Part shown: positions 42,701 through 53,913 of the stretch, one piece after another | Layout of the letters: every line of letters starts with the position of its first letter | Position numbering within the stretch: the first letter of the stretch is position 1 | NCBI GenBank assembly: GCA_002102555.1 | Contig: MCFL01000004.1 | Coordinates: 930,001-994,000, forward strand | Source of the DNA: Catenaria anguillulae PL171 | Taxonomy: Eukaryota; Blastocladiomycota; Blastocladiomycetes; Blastocladiales; Catenariaceae | Reading direction: 5' to 3' | Length of the DNA stretch: 64,000 bases | Made by a program: the position numbers and the translations under genes | The notes under the pieces: generated by a model | Told to the model about the DNA's origin: nothing | What the model saw: the letters and a program-made list of their open reading frames with translations, nothing else | The model's database searches: none

Positions 42701-43032
42701 GACGACCACCACCACGGCGGGTACATGGGCCACCATACGGGCGCGGGCCATCAGCAGCACCACCATCAGCAGCAGCACCAGCAGCAGCAGCATGTGCCGC
42801 AGGCGTCGCACCAGTATGGCGGGTACGGAGGCTACCAGCAGCAGCCCCATCACCAACAGCAACAGCACCACCACCAGTCGTGGCAGGGGCAAGGCGCCCA
42901 GGCCCAGGGTCAAGGCCAGCAGCAGGGCAACCAGGGCCAGCAGCAGGGCGGCCAGAACAAGGGTACTATGGCCAGGGCGGTAACCAAGGGTACGGCCGCC
43001 AATATTCCGGTTGGTCGCACGGCGGCAACTGA
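39762..43032 (+). CDS. DEF1: RNA polymerase II degradation factor 1-like, CUE domain and Q-rich tail; frame interrupted by about five single-base gaps
   Basis: Exons 39762-39987, 40077-40307 and 40396-43032. The N-terminal CUE domain reads VEQLAAIFPDWTADDLVLTL, DEAFGDVELASMRILEG, and across intron 1 GHATRWTDTPSAKSK, the Def1 signature (FPDWT, GDVELA, GHAxxW). An RGG segment follows (RGGRGGGRGGRGG), then WG-type repeats (GGWGAEAAA, GGWGADEVA, GGWGEAEAA), SPSP-basic repeats, and a Gln/Gly/Tyr-rich tail with poly-Q and poly-H. In yeast Def1 promotes ubiquitylation and degradation of stalled RNA polymerase II. The third exon needs -1 steps after about 41680, 42114, 42227, 42634 and 42960; with them the protein ends YGRQYSGWSHGGN at TGA 43030-43032. 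Confidence 0.85.
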
Positions 43033-43303
43033 AGGTGAACGGCATGTTCGTGAGCGGGCGAGGCGAGTGCTGGGGAGCGTTTTGGTGCCTTGAAGATGTA
43101 TAGTGGAAATGTTGCTTCTTAGTGTCCTCTCTCTCTTGTTGGTTGTCATTTGTCTGTTTGTCCGTACAGCATGGTTTTTTTTTTGTCTTCCTTTTGTGTT
43201 CGGTTATTGCTTTTCTCCATTTGACATGTCCAATATCTCTCTGTTTTTCAATTACATGGAATGTCTAGCTGTGTACTTCAAATGCATCTTCAGTGTCCAA
43301 AGT

Positions 43304-46203
43304 TTAGCGCCTGCCACCACTCTCCTCCCTCTCTCCGCCTCTTTTCCCTGTCGAAGCCTCTTGCATCTGCGTCTGTCTTTGCTGCACCAAGGCTTCTGCC
43401 ATCTGATGAGCTTGCACCATGTCGTGCTTGACCTTTTCCTCCACGGCCCGCGTCACAAATGCAGCAGCCTTTTGTCCGTCGTTTGCCAGCGCTTCAATGT
43501 CGAGCTCCGATTCATGACCGCGCGGCATCGCCCGGGGCCGTCGGCGCGCCGTGGCCCCGAAATGACCGACACGTCGTGCGCGTTTCCCTGGGTACCATCT
43601 GACATGCCGTACTGGCCAAGAAGTGCCTGGTAGTGCTTGGAAATGGACTGGGCGAGTGCCACGGTGGGCCGAGGCACGGGCATGACGTGAACCCGTGTCA
43701 TCGGCAGGCATGTCGGCGGCAATCACGGCAATGGACGGGGCAAGCGTCGACCGGTGTTTTGCAGCATGTCGGTGTGGGGCCGGGCGCGGCGGGGGTGGTG
43801 GGCGTGCAGACTCGGTTGCCGCAGTCGTGACACTGACGCGTGTGCCGACCAGACGGATGGGAGGAGAGAGGGCGAGTCACGGGAGGCTTGGAGCTGGCGG
43901 CGAGGTTGGTCTGATGCGGTGGTCGACGACGTGTTTGTGGGACTGGGAATGAGTCCAGGCTTGGATTTTGAGCGATTGGGCTGCGCTTGCTTGGCAGAGG
44001 TCGGGATGGACGGGTCACCTGGGTTGGTATTTGCTTGCTGGGGCTGGCGATGTGGCATCGGCCGGCGGGACGGCGCGCTTGCGGATGCGGACATGATGCC
44101 GCTTGTCGCGTCCGAAGGTAATGGTGCAGTCGCGGCTACCACGGCGGCCGTTGCAGAATTTGCTGCTGTTGCCGCTGCTGCTGCCGATTGAGGGGGCGAC
44201 CGGCGCTTGGCAGCGTCAGTGGCAGTAGCCCTTGTATCAGACGTGACACCGGCTCCCCCGCTCAAACTGGCCGCTACCGAATCCCCCTCTGATCCGCCAA
44301 TCTCCCTGCCCACATTTCTGCCACCTGCACTGCCGCCAGCTGCGCCAGCTCATCCTGATCCCCAGTCAACTGCAACAGCCACTGCTTTGCCTCCAGATTC
44401 CCGGCACAAGAACCAGCGCCGCCCTAGCCGCCGCTACCGCGCGGTCCGTCTCTGCAAGCTTCTCCAACACACGCGACTTTTCCAACCACAGGGCCGCCGC
44501 TTGGCAAGTTGCAGGTACACCTGCGCCCACAGAGGATACTTTTCAACCGGGATCGGTTTCGGGAACTTTGACAAGAGCTGCGGAAACGCGGTAGGTCTGG
44601 ATCGCCCAGCCCGGAGATGCGCGGATACGATGTTTCAATGGCCTTGTCGAGCAACTTGAGCCCTGCCGCCACTGGTCGGGACCTGGCCCTGGGTGCTCCC
44701 CTTAGCAAGCAAATTGCGAGCGCGTCGCGCATACACTTGGCACAGCAACGCCTCTGCGGTTCCCAATTCATCGACGGACCCTCCGCCATCGCTCTCGCGA
44801 GTGCAGTCGTCGAGGTATTGGACCAAATCCTGCTCGAGAAGCCGCATGCCAGAGTCGGGAGTGAGGTTTGTGCCCGCGCTGGTGAATGCGCTGCTCGCGT
44901 TGAAGCCGTACGCCAGAAAGCGCAGCTGGCAGTGCCAGAGGCGGTCGCGGGCCAAGGTTCGGGACGCGCGGCACGCAGCCGGTCGAGAATGGTCAGGGCA
45001 GATTGGTACCGTGCGCTCGACCAGTGGTGGTGAAGGAGCTTTTCGAGGGCAGCGACTTTGAAGCGTATGTACTTGGCGGTGGTGGGTACGCTCGGTGGCC
45101 AGGTGGCAAGGAATTCGAGGAGGTGTCTGGGTTGCCTAGTGCAAACAGGGTTTCCGCTCTATGTGCCGCCAGTGTCAGAGGTTGAAAAAGAAAGAATGAA
45201 GTGTCAAATGTGCGTACTTGAGCATGAGCAGTTCCGCGTGAGTGGGAACAAGCTCTAGTCCGAGTCGAAGCACCTCCAACACATCATTGTACTGGCGCAA
45301 GTAGGATAATTTGGTCGCTTCGACTTGGTACTGGTCGACTTGCTCGTGAAGTATGGCCTCAAGATCGGGAATTCCTGGGTGATTGGGGTTGAGCGAACGG
45401 AGACGATTCAAGATTGCGCACATGGCGGGTAGCTGATGCAGTGTGGCATAGATCCGAGCGCAGACAAGCACAACGTCTGGATCACTTGTGCTCTCAGCAA
45501 GGTCGAGAAACAGTGGCAGTGCTGCCTCGACTTCATTCATCATGAGGAGGCAATGAGCGCTGCATGTTGGTTGTCAGTTCTCGTACAGATCACAGCCAAA
45601 ATCAGAATCAAACACCACGCACGTTTGCAATGTGACAGCAGTGCGATACTTTGTCACCGACACCAACTTCAAGTACGTCAAACACTTGATGGGATCCCGT
45701 TGCTCTATCCTAGCTGTCACGGCAAGCGCGAAGGCAATTTCTGAAACCTTGGCCGTGACAAACGTCGATTCATGGCCATGGTTCAGCTTGACAATCTGCC
45801 CGTGGGCCTCGAGTAAATACCGCAGACATGACGTCAAATCTCCAAGCTGGAGGTAACATTGCGCAATCGCCAGGCCCAAGGATGGGACATGACACACAAT
45901 TGGATGGGAAAACATGGCACGCTGAATCTTTTGGAGGAATGCCGTCGGATTGCCTGAAAAGGACCATTCTCCGAGAAATTTTAGGGCTGGAATAAGCAGC
46001 TGTTCGCTTGACATGGATGTTGAAATGTAATCTGCGATTGAGTTCAGGCCTGAGCCGGTGCCGCTTCCATGATCCTGTGGGAATACAGCATGTTGTGGAC
46101 GTGTTGGAGCGATGGAGTTGCCGACCTGAGCGCCAGCTTGACTTGGCCGACGGCCGGGCGGCGGTTTTCTGGCGGTTTCAGAGCCTCGCTTAGCGGTAAT
46201 CAT
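43304..46203 (-). CDS. TPR-like repeat protein, frame interrupted several times
   Basis: Several leftward coding segments belong together. N-terminal part (46203-45574): a Pro/Gln-rich start and helical pairs such as PALKFLGEWSFSGNPTAFLQ, GLAIAQCYLQLGDLTSCLRY, EIAFALAVTARIEQRDPIKC. A probable intron precedes EAALPLFLDLAESTSDPDVV and YLRQYNDVLEVLRLGLELVP, clearly TPR-like. Further pieces: LARDRLWHCQLRFLAYGFNA, EALLCQVYARRARNLLAKGS, GLKLLDKAIETSYPRISGLG, PVEKYPLWAQVYLQLAK, LEKSRVLEKLAETDRAVAAA. Then a disordered Ser/Ala/Thr region and a helical end (KAAAFVTRAVEEKVKHDMVQ, stop 43304). At least four frame changes lie between 44700 and 43500, mostly -1. A TPR scaffold role is likely; I cannot name the complex. 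Confidence 0.55.
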
Positions 46204-46523
46204 TGTGACTGATGCATTCCCATATAGTGTGATATCGATGCACGTTCTTTCCGAGTGCAGCGCGGCCAACAGCCAAGTGCGCGGCCGATCGGCGGCCTGC
46301 TCAAGCCCTCGCCGACGATCCATTGTTCACAGTGTTCCAGAACACGGTTCGACGGGACTCAAAAGGCTGTTTGTTCTTGTCGATGTACCACCATCTTCAA
46401 GTTGCCAGTCCATGCAAAACACTGACTCTTGCTTTGATTTATTAATACCTCCTTTGACATGAAAAACCTGCGAATCAGCCCGCGACACACAAGAACCCTT
46501 ACTTGAACCAACTGCCAACAACC
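46204..46523. promoter_or_regulatory. Divergent promoter region (TPR protein / uridine kinase)
   Basis: 320 bases between divergent starts; no repeat or TATA box recognised. Confidence 0.35.
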
Positions 46524-47625
46524 ATGGTCTCTCCCTTCATCATCGGCGTCGCCGGCGGCTCGGCCTCTGGCAAGGTTTGCGTCCATTCCCCAACCAACAC
46601 CGCCACCACGGCCATTCTTTTTCCCCGTCCGCTTCCAACGACGGCATTGACACCGCTTTTCATCGCATTCCCAACAGAAAGATGTGTGCACCTTCATCAT
46701 GCAAGAGCTGGCCAAGAGCCACCCAACGCTCAACCGCCGCATGGCCATCGTCTCCATTACGGATTTCTACCGCGACCTGTCAGCCGAGGAAAAGGCACAA
46801 GCGGAAGCCGGCGAATTCAACTTTGATCATCCGGACGCCTTTGATTTCAAGCTGTTGGAAAAGTTCTTGACCCAGGTGGCTTCGGGCAGCCCAGCCGAGA
46901 TGCCCCAATACGATTTCAATGCCAAGAAGCGGTATGGACGTCCTCCATTTGCCTCTTGGTAGCGGCAGGTTCCTCTGACCCGAGCCTTCCTCCTGCACAT
47001 GGGTGCATATGTCTTGTATCACAGGACGGGCTTTGTTGCCTTCCCGCCGACCGATGTCATTCTGTTTGAGGGCATCCTCGTCCTGTACAAGCGCAAGATT
47101 CGCGACTTTTTGTCGATGCGCATCTTTGTGGACGTTGATTCCGACGTGCGCTTGAGTGCCACCGTGACCCGCGACACCCTTGGCCAGCGCAACCGCCAAA
47201 TCAAGCCGCTCGAGCTCGTGCTCAACCAGTGGTTGACCTTTGTCAAGCCCGCATTTGAAGACTTCATTTTGCCGACCAAGCGCTCGGCCGACGTGGTGAT
47301 TCCGCGCGGGTTTGAAAACAAGGTTGCCCTGGACTTGCTCGTACGTCACATTGACGAGATTCTCACGTCGCTCACCAACGTCAATTCGCTGTCGCCGGGC
47401 CTGCCGCCCTCCAAGCGCGCATCCATGCTGTCCGTGTCGGCAAACATGGCCGCCCTTCGTCTCGAGGCCTCGTCGCCCACAAAGCCCAAGGCTGCTGCCC
47501 ACGACGGGGTGGACAATGACTCGGATCCGTCGGCGCCGTCGTCGCCCACAAAGGGCCAGCACCCTGGAGAGGGCAGAAGTATGCTCGAGGAGGGCGAGAG
47601 CCGGTTTAGCGAGACGCCCAACTAA
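46524..47625 (+). CDS. URK1: Uridine kinase
   Basis: Three exons: 46524-46574, 46678-46931, 47025-47625. Exon 1 is 17 codons and ends exactly at the Walker A lysine (GVAGGSASGK); exon 2 continues KDVCTFIMQEL. Then VSITDFYRDLSAEEKA, FDHPDAFDFKLL, MPQYDFNAKKR, and after intron 2 TGFVAFPPTDVILFEGILVL, RIFVDVDSDVRLSATVTRDT, FVKPAFEDFILPTKRSADVV and IPRGFENKVALDLL. These are the family blocks of uridine-cytidine kinase (YDFPxHxxR, FEGI, DxDxRLxRRxxRD, KPxFEEFIxPTKxxADxIIPRG). It makes UMP/CMP in pyrimidine salvage. The usual double Arg after RLSATV is RD only, and the DFPTHSR loop is DFNAKKR, both mildly divergent. A Ser/Pro-rich tail of about 80 residues follows the domain. Confidence 0.93.
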
Positions 47626-47721
47626 GCTTTGAGGGTGTTGACCGGACAGGTGTCGCGTTTTGTTTTCGTTTTTTGCGCAATGGAGTTCATCGTCTGAATG
47701 TTGTAAATGTATGTGCAAAAG

Positions 47722-47745
47722 TTTTTTTTTTTTTTTTTTTTTTTT
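47722..47745. repeat. T24 homopolymer
   Basis: Twenty-four T, about 97 bases after the uridine kinase stop and 117 bases before the MPC1 stop on the other strand, in a convergent 3' region. Confidence 0.95.
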
Positions 47746-47861
47746 GAATATGTTCCAAGTGTTATGTGCCAAGTGTATATACATGCAAGGCGATGAAATG
47801 TATGTATGAACAAGTTGGCAAATAGTATAGCACAGGTGACGTCGAATCCATGAGTGGCACA

Positions 47862-48620
47862 TCAAGCCGACTTGGACTCCTTGACAGCCTCGGCAACCGG
47901 CGCTGCAATCTTGAGCTGGGCCTCCTTCTTTTCCTTGCCGCCCCAGTAGTAGTAGTCCACAAACCGGTATCCTTGGATCAATTGTGCCGTTTCGTTGGTG
48001 ACGTGAACGGCCAGCAACAAGTAGTTGCGCGGCTGCACCATCCAGGCAAAGCGCATGAACAGGATCGAGTAGATGGACAGCGCTGCGGATCGCACGTCAG
48101 TCGTTTGGAGCAAAAATGAAACGAAGTGAGAGTATATGTCATGATGACGGACCAGCGGTCATGTTGCCCGAAATGGTTTCGGGGTCCTTTTTCATATCGG
48201 CAATGGCGGCAAGAGGGAGTCCCCAGTTGGCGACTGGACAACGCACAGGTACGGAAACAGGTGCAAGAATGGATCAGTGTCAGCGATTGGTCGCGAGAAA
48301 CACGTCCTTGTGCAGGGTTTCAATAAGCGGGCATACCGGGTCCCCAAAAGTGCTTTGTTTCGGCAATAGCGGAATGGCATGTCATCACGTTATCTGTTAG
48401 CCGTCATCATCTACGGCCGAGAAGCGTAGAGCACACAAGACAAGGAACAAACGAACAGTGCTGTGAGTCGGGTGAGAGAATAGGCGATCACAAGAATGAG
48501 TTAGTGTTTTGGCGGATCAGTGTCATTGTGAAGACGGCGGAAGATGGCAAACCTCATGAGATAAGAGCGGAACTCCTTGGAACCGAGACGTTGGCCAAAG
48601 TTGCGAGCCCACGAAGCCAT
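47862..48620 (-). CDS. MPC1: Mitochondrial pyruvate carrier subunit 1
   Basis: Four exons. Exon 1 is 48620-48553 ([23 protein letters not shown]). Exon 2 is very short and ends at 48337 with KHFWGP; its start is uncertain (around 48352-48395). Exon 3 is 48233-48153 ([25 protein letters not shown]) and exon 4 48082-47862 ([40 protein letters not shown]). The [12 protein letters not shown] and FMRFAxxVQPRNxLLxxxHxTNExAQLIQ blocks are diagnostic of MPC1, which with a partner imports pyruvate across the inner membrane. The C-terminus ([20 protein letters not shown] and onward) is about 25 residues longer than in yeast or human. No frame problem. Confidence 0.93.
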
Positions 48621-49363
48621 TTTGGGATGTTGAGATGGGTGGGGTATTGAGTGGAGAGGGCTGGCGTAACGGTCACAATTGCCAGTGGGCAGTGAGAAAA
48701 GGAAACTTGGTCAATTCATAGCAAATGCGGCGAGTGTGTCAAGTACATTCAAGAGAATCGAAGCGCTTTACATTGCCCGTAAAATTGGTTGAATGATTAG
48801 CGCGACATGTTGGCACTGATGCTGGCAGATCGAATCATTCGATATGATATGTAGTGGAAACAGGATCGGCGGGCCATGGTTGAGAATGTCGTCTAGCTCG
48901 CATTTCATCAGCTGACACACGAGTGCCAGAAGGAATCATGTCGGTATGCGACAGTCGTGCTTCGTACTGGCCAAACCGGGATTTGATAGACTCGAGCAGA
49001 AGCTAAGGTAATCGCGGAGATGATTGGACGACTAGAGCAAACGCTGGGCTCATTTGGGCAACATTTAGGAGAGCGTTTGCGAAGGTTGAGTAAACGTTGG
49101 TGTGCTCGCTGACTGCACCGTGGCATGGGTGATTACTTTGAGGGAATGACTCAAAAATATTCCCATGGATAGACGTCAGCACTGTTATTGAATGCGAGAC
49201 AGGCGCGCAGAGTAAGGCAGACCTTTACGGGCTGCACGGTCGAGATAACGAGATTCTGAATTGATCATCATTGTTTAGGCACATTGTCTCACGGGCAGGC
49301 AAGTGACTCGAGCATTGACGTGTATTTTCCTGCCGCATGTAAGATTCTTACACGCACACACAT
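48621..49363. other. Intergenic region
   Basis: About 740 bases between the MPC1 start and the 3' end of the AAA ATPase gene. A/T-richer; nothing recognised except presumed MPC1 promoter. Confidence 0.45.
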
Positions 49364-51988
49364 TTACATGTCCAACTCGCCATCATCATCTGCCTCCAAC
49401 CCGCCATTGACAGCCTTGCCTTTCAAATGCTGATGGAAATCGTCCGAAATCTTGAGCACCGACCGGATCTGGTCCATTGTCAAATCCACGCCCTTATTGA
49501 CGGCCATGGCGTGCGCCGTGCGCAACACGCCCTTGATCCTGCGACCGTTCAACGGCACCTTTGCCAACTCGTTCACGTCAATGTGCTTCCTCCACCGCCT
49601 TGCCTTGTCGCCATCCTTTTCCTCAATGCGATCCAGCACCTGATTCCATACGGTCTTGCGGGCGTCAAAGTCCAAGTTAGGGTACCTCAATGCCAGCGAA
49701 ATGCGCGAATGGAACGCGGCATCCAAGCTCTGCACGCGGTTGCTGGTCAAGAACAAGATGCTCGACGTGTACTCGAGCAGGCGCAAAAAGATACTCACGA
49801 GCCCGTTGCGCTCCACCTCGTGCGCCGACCGTTGCTCCATGAACACGTCGGCCTCGTCCAGCAGCAAAACACAGTTCCAAGCCTCGGCCAAGTCCAAGGC
49901 GCGCTGCAGGTTGTGCTCGAGCTCGCTCGGCGTGCATCCAAGCTCGCCAACGCCGACCGAGTAGAGCGGCTTGTGCAGGGTTTCGGCAATGGCTTCGGCA
50001 GTCAAGGTCTTGCCAATACCTGGGGCGCCGTGCAACAGGAACACGAGACCGTTACCCTTACCGCGGATCATGTCGCCGACGAGCGAGTGGCGCTGGTGCG
50101 ACGACACCAGGCCCATGACGAGGTCCTTTGTGGCCTCGGGAAGCACGAGCAGGTCAAAGGCGTTGGACACAAATTGGATGGGTTTGACAACGTCGACGAG
50201 GAACTCGCCCCAGATCTGGACATGGTTTCAAAGACAAAGAGTGCGTGAGTGGGAAGAAATGCAGATCAGGCTCTTGAGGTATTGAACAATCGTATACGTA
50301 CCTTCTTGCTCAGGCAAAAGCCATAAACGATGGGCGGCATCAACAGGTAATCCTCGTCCGTGAAATCCTTCTCTTGCAACCACATTGGCGTCGTATCGGC
50401 CTCGTCCATGCCTTGGTAGCTCATGCTCTGGTTGGACGGTTGCGCCATCGGATACCCAGGGTTGAATTTCCCGAAATTGGCGCGATCCACCATGATCCTG
50501 GAATTGGCGGCCAAAGCCATGATGCGGCAATTTTCGCGCACGTACATGGGCCCTTGGTAGTCGACGTACTGGACACCGGCCAGCTCCTCAAACCGCCTGC
50601 CCCTAGCGACCAGCTCTGCCCTCGCACTCTTGGGCAACCTAGCCAGCGGAATCAGCGGCAGCTCTTCGAGCTCCATGGGTCCCGAAAACGCCACAATCGC
50701 GCGCTTGACGCCATACCTGAACATGCGGGTCCCCGAGTACTCAATGACATCGGCATTGACTTGGAAATACGCGGGCTCGTCGCCCGACGGCACCACGTAC
50801 CGGGTGCGCGTGACGCGCATGGCCTGCATGCGTGCATATGTCGGATGCTTGTGGACGAGCAGCTGGCCAGGCTTAATGTAGAGCCACAGCAGGTCGTAGC
50901 TGATGAACCCGTCGGCCGTGAGTGCGTCGTACGTGGTCACCATTTCCTTGAGCTCATCGGCCAAAAAGTCGAGCACGAGCTGGACACCGCGAATGGCCGC
51001 GGGCGCTTCCTTGTCGTCAATGATCTGGAATGGCGACGGCGGCTTGAATGCAACGCCGGGTTGCTCTTGCGCATGGAAGGCTTGCAGGGCGGCCGTGGCG
51101 GCAGCTTGCACGTCGGTGCGTTGGCCGCGCGCGCCCCTCGAGCCAGGCCTCCAGCTTGGATTTGGCCGTGTACACGTTCGAAACGGGAATGAAGGGGACC
51201 TTTTCGTAGAGGCGGTCGTCGGGCGGGACCGTGGCTTGCAGGACCTTGATGAGCGGCTGCGACAGAACACGCAGGAACAGTTTGGTCACTGGTTCCGACC
51301 CGGGAGACGTCACGATGCGGCGATGGGCCATGAAGGCAAGGCGGCGGTCGTGCGGGGCATCCTTATTGTAGTTTTTGATGATCATCCAGCGGTACTCGTG
51401 CGGGGCTGTGCATTTTGCAAAAGTATCAAGGTCAGCATGGAGAAAATTGTGGACAAAGGCCAGGAAACTGCAAGATGACGTACACCAAACCTCGCTGACA
51501 GTCACAAACTTGAGCTTGTTGACGGGCACTTCGTCCTCATCTTCCTTGTCGTCGCCCTCGCCCTTGGGCCGCGACTGTTCGTACATGGACTCATCCAAAT
51601 CGTCGTAATGGCCGGCAATGTCGGCCTGCTGCGACCGCTCGCTCTCGCCATAGTTGTACTGGTCGGGCTCGGCATCCTGAATGTACTGTGTCTCATACTG
51701 CAGATCATCCATATCGTCATCTGACTCGGACCCGGATTCGTCGCTCTTGTCGGATCCCGATCCCGCACCGGCGCCCGAGCCGGCAGACTTGGTGGGAGAT
51801 GCCGGCGGCGACTGGAATGCGACGGCAGCACGCTGAGCGGCGGCGGCGCGCTTGCCAGCGGCCTTGCCCTTGCCTTTGGTGGGGGCACGGGACGAGACGA
51901 GGGTCGAGGTGACGGCGGCAGACGTGGCCGAGGCGACCAGGACGGCCGCGAGCATGAGCAGTTGCGGCGAGTAGGATTGGCCGGACAT
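49364..51988 (-). CDS. AAA+ ATPase with DUF7025-type N-terminal region and N-terminal hydrophobic segment
   Basis: Three exons: 51988-51484, 51405-50302, 50215-49364. The start has a hydrophobic stretch (PQLLMLAAVLVASATSAAVT), then a disordered Asp/Ser-rich part. The middle has the fungal DUF7025 pattern: DGFISYDLLWLYIKPGQLLV, RYVVPSGDEPAYFQVNADVI, QYVDYQGPMYVRENCRIMAL, SRIMVDRANFGKFNP. The AAA domain follows: FLLHGAPGIGKTLTAEAIAE (Walker A), VLLLDEADVFMEQR (Walker B), ILFLTSNRVQSLDAAFHSRI (sensor 1 and Arg-finger region). The substrate is unknown. The 78-nt first intron (51483-51406) has no stop and is a multiple of three. One indel near 51130, in a GGGG(CG)n tract, is needed to join the two parts of exon 2. 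Confidence 0.85.
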
Positions 51989-52433
51989 GATTGTTGCGGT
52001 TGTAAACGAGTTGATGATCCGAGGAAAGTCACACTAAGATGAGACGCGAGCGGAGTCGAGGTCACAGACTTGTTGCGCTGGACCAACGCGGGCGTCGGCT
52101 GCCTTTTGTACCGTGGGGCCAAAGTGGATGGGCCGAGTCGCCGTATCACTGTCTCACCATCGAGTCACTGACGGTAAGCTCCGACACGCACGCGCATGAG
52201 CGGCACGAGCCTCGGCGGAGTCTAATTGCCAGCCAAATGCACACGAGGCAAAAGCTCCCAGACTAGGGAGCCCCCGACTTGGCATTTTCCTTCCACGTCA
52301 CTCCTCTGCCAACCCAATTTTGTTGAATGTCGTCCACTGGGCAAGATGAAACAGACAAATGACACACAAGACATGAATTGTATATGTATTTGAGAGGTAT
52401 CATTCATTCATTCCGTCAGCTCAACTTCGGGGT
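51989..52433. other. Intergenic region
   Basis: About 445 bases between the AAA ATPase start and the LST8 stop, both leftward. Nothing recognised. Confidence 0.45.
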
Positions 52434-53483
52434 TTACTGCACCGGTATAGACGGTTGATCGTGCAACGCCACACACACTGCCGCCTTGTGATGGCCCGTG
52501 TACTGCCGAATGGCTTCGCCCGAGGCAAATCCCACAGCCGCGCAGAATGGTCCGAGGATGCCGTGACCAAGTAGGCCGAGTCGGCAGAGAATGAGCAGTC
52601 CCAAACCCACCGCTGGTGGCCCACAAGCGTCCGTGTCAGCGTGAAGGCGTCGTCGTTGGCGTCCCATACTTTGACGGTCGAGTCGGCCGAGCAGGTAACG
52701 AATTTACTGCGTGTACGAACCGTCAGTGAACACAACAGGAAGAGTGGCGATATAGCATCAACAAAGATGGTCATACGTGGCATCGGGCGACATGATACAC
52801 TTGAGCAAGTACTTTTTGTGTGCCAACAACTGCTTGATTGGGCGCAACTCGGACTTGATCCACTTCCAAATGTAACAGTTGCCCTTGTTGTTGCCCGCAA
52901 TCAAAGTGGCGCCATCGGCCGAGATGGCCACGCTACGCATGGCCACATCCTCCTCGGGCAAGAGCTGGTGGGTGCACGTGTTTGCAAACAAGTCCCATAC
53001 CTTGACGGTGCCTGCCTGGTCACACGTGACGAGCTCGGCCTGGTTGGGATGGATTTGCACGTCTGTCACGGGCGCGTGATGCTCGTACTCGCGCGTTGGC
53101 GTCGGCGAGCGCAGGTCCCAGAGCTTGACCGTCTTGTCTTCGCCGCAAGTCGCAAACCATCGGCCGTCGGACGAGAATTGGACGCCCGTGACATTGCCCG
53201 TGTGACCGTCAAACGACATGACTGGTGTAGAGGAGGCAGCAGAGGCGTTTGCGCTGGGCTGAGAGCCCGGAGCGGAGGAGGAGGATGTTTGGATGTCGTA
53301 GAAGCGGACGTGCGGGTTGCCCGCGGCAATGACAAAGCGCTTGTCGGGCGAGATGGTGAGCTTGTTGACTTGAGACTCTGTGTGCTGGATGGTGCGGACG
53401 CAGGCGCCAGACAGGGCTTCCCAGAAGCGGATCGTGTGGTCGTAGCCGCCAGTGACGAGAATGACAGATTCAGCCGCAGTCAT
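52434..53483 (-). CDS. LST8: TOR complex subunit LST8 (WD40)
   Basis: Two exons, 53483-52777 and 52706-52434. The start [20 protein letters not shown] followed by [19 protein letters not shown] is almost identical to yeast Lst8 and human mLST8. Later: [79 protein letters not shown], and in exon 2 [18 protein letters not shown] and [20 protein letters not shown]. Lst8 binds the TOR kinase domain in TORC1 and TORC2. An insert of about 20 residues ([18 protein letters not shown]) sits between repeats 1 and 2. The last part ([18 protein letters not shown]) is reached only with a -1 step near 52526. Confidence 0.95.
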
Positions 53484-53913
53484 GTTGGTCTTGCGATTTT
53501 GTGCAATTGCAGCGAGTTCTTGTGCATGTGGAGTGTGGTCAACATGGTCCTTCACTCGGCACTCTCTATAGAAATGTAAGACAGCACTTCTCCTGAAGTC
53601 GATGGATCTGCAACGCGCGTGCAACGGAGCAAAGTGCGAGGGCCGCCGATGGGACGCGCGAGCAAGAGTATTGGCCAGGTGGCTTGTTTGCGTATCGCTC
53701 ATCAAAAATGAAATTGCAATATCTCCAGCTTTTTCGGTCCAATGGGAACGGCACCGAACGACACCAGACGCCCGACTGTGTTCCAAGTGGATTCCATTCA
53801 TTCATGGATTGATGTGGGGTGGGATCTGCCAGCCGAGACTCTTGCTCCTCTCGAGCTCACCATAAACACCTTACACCTTTACAGTTTTACACCTCGCACC
53901 ACTTCATGTACTC
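53484..53913. promoter_or_regulatory. Divergent promoter region (LST8 / membrane protein)
   Basis: 430 bases between divergent starts; no recognised motif. Confidence 0.35.
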
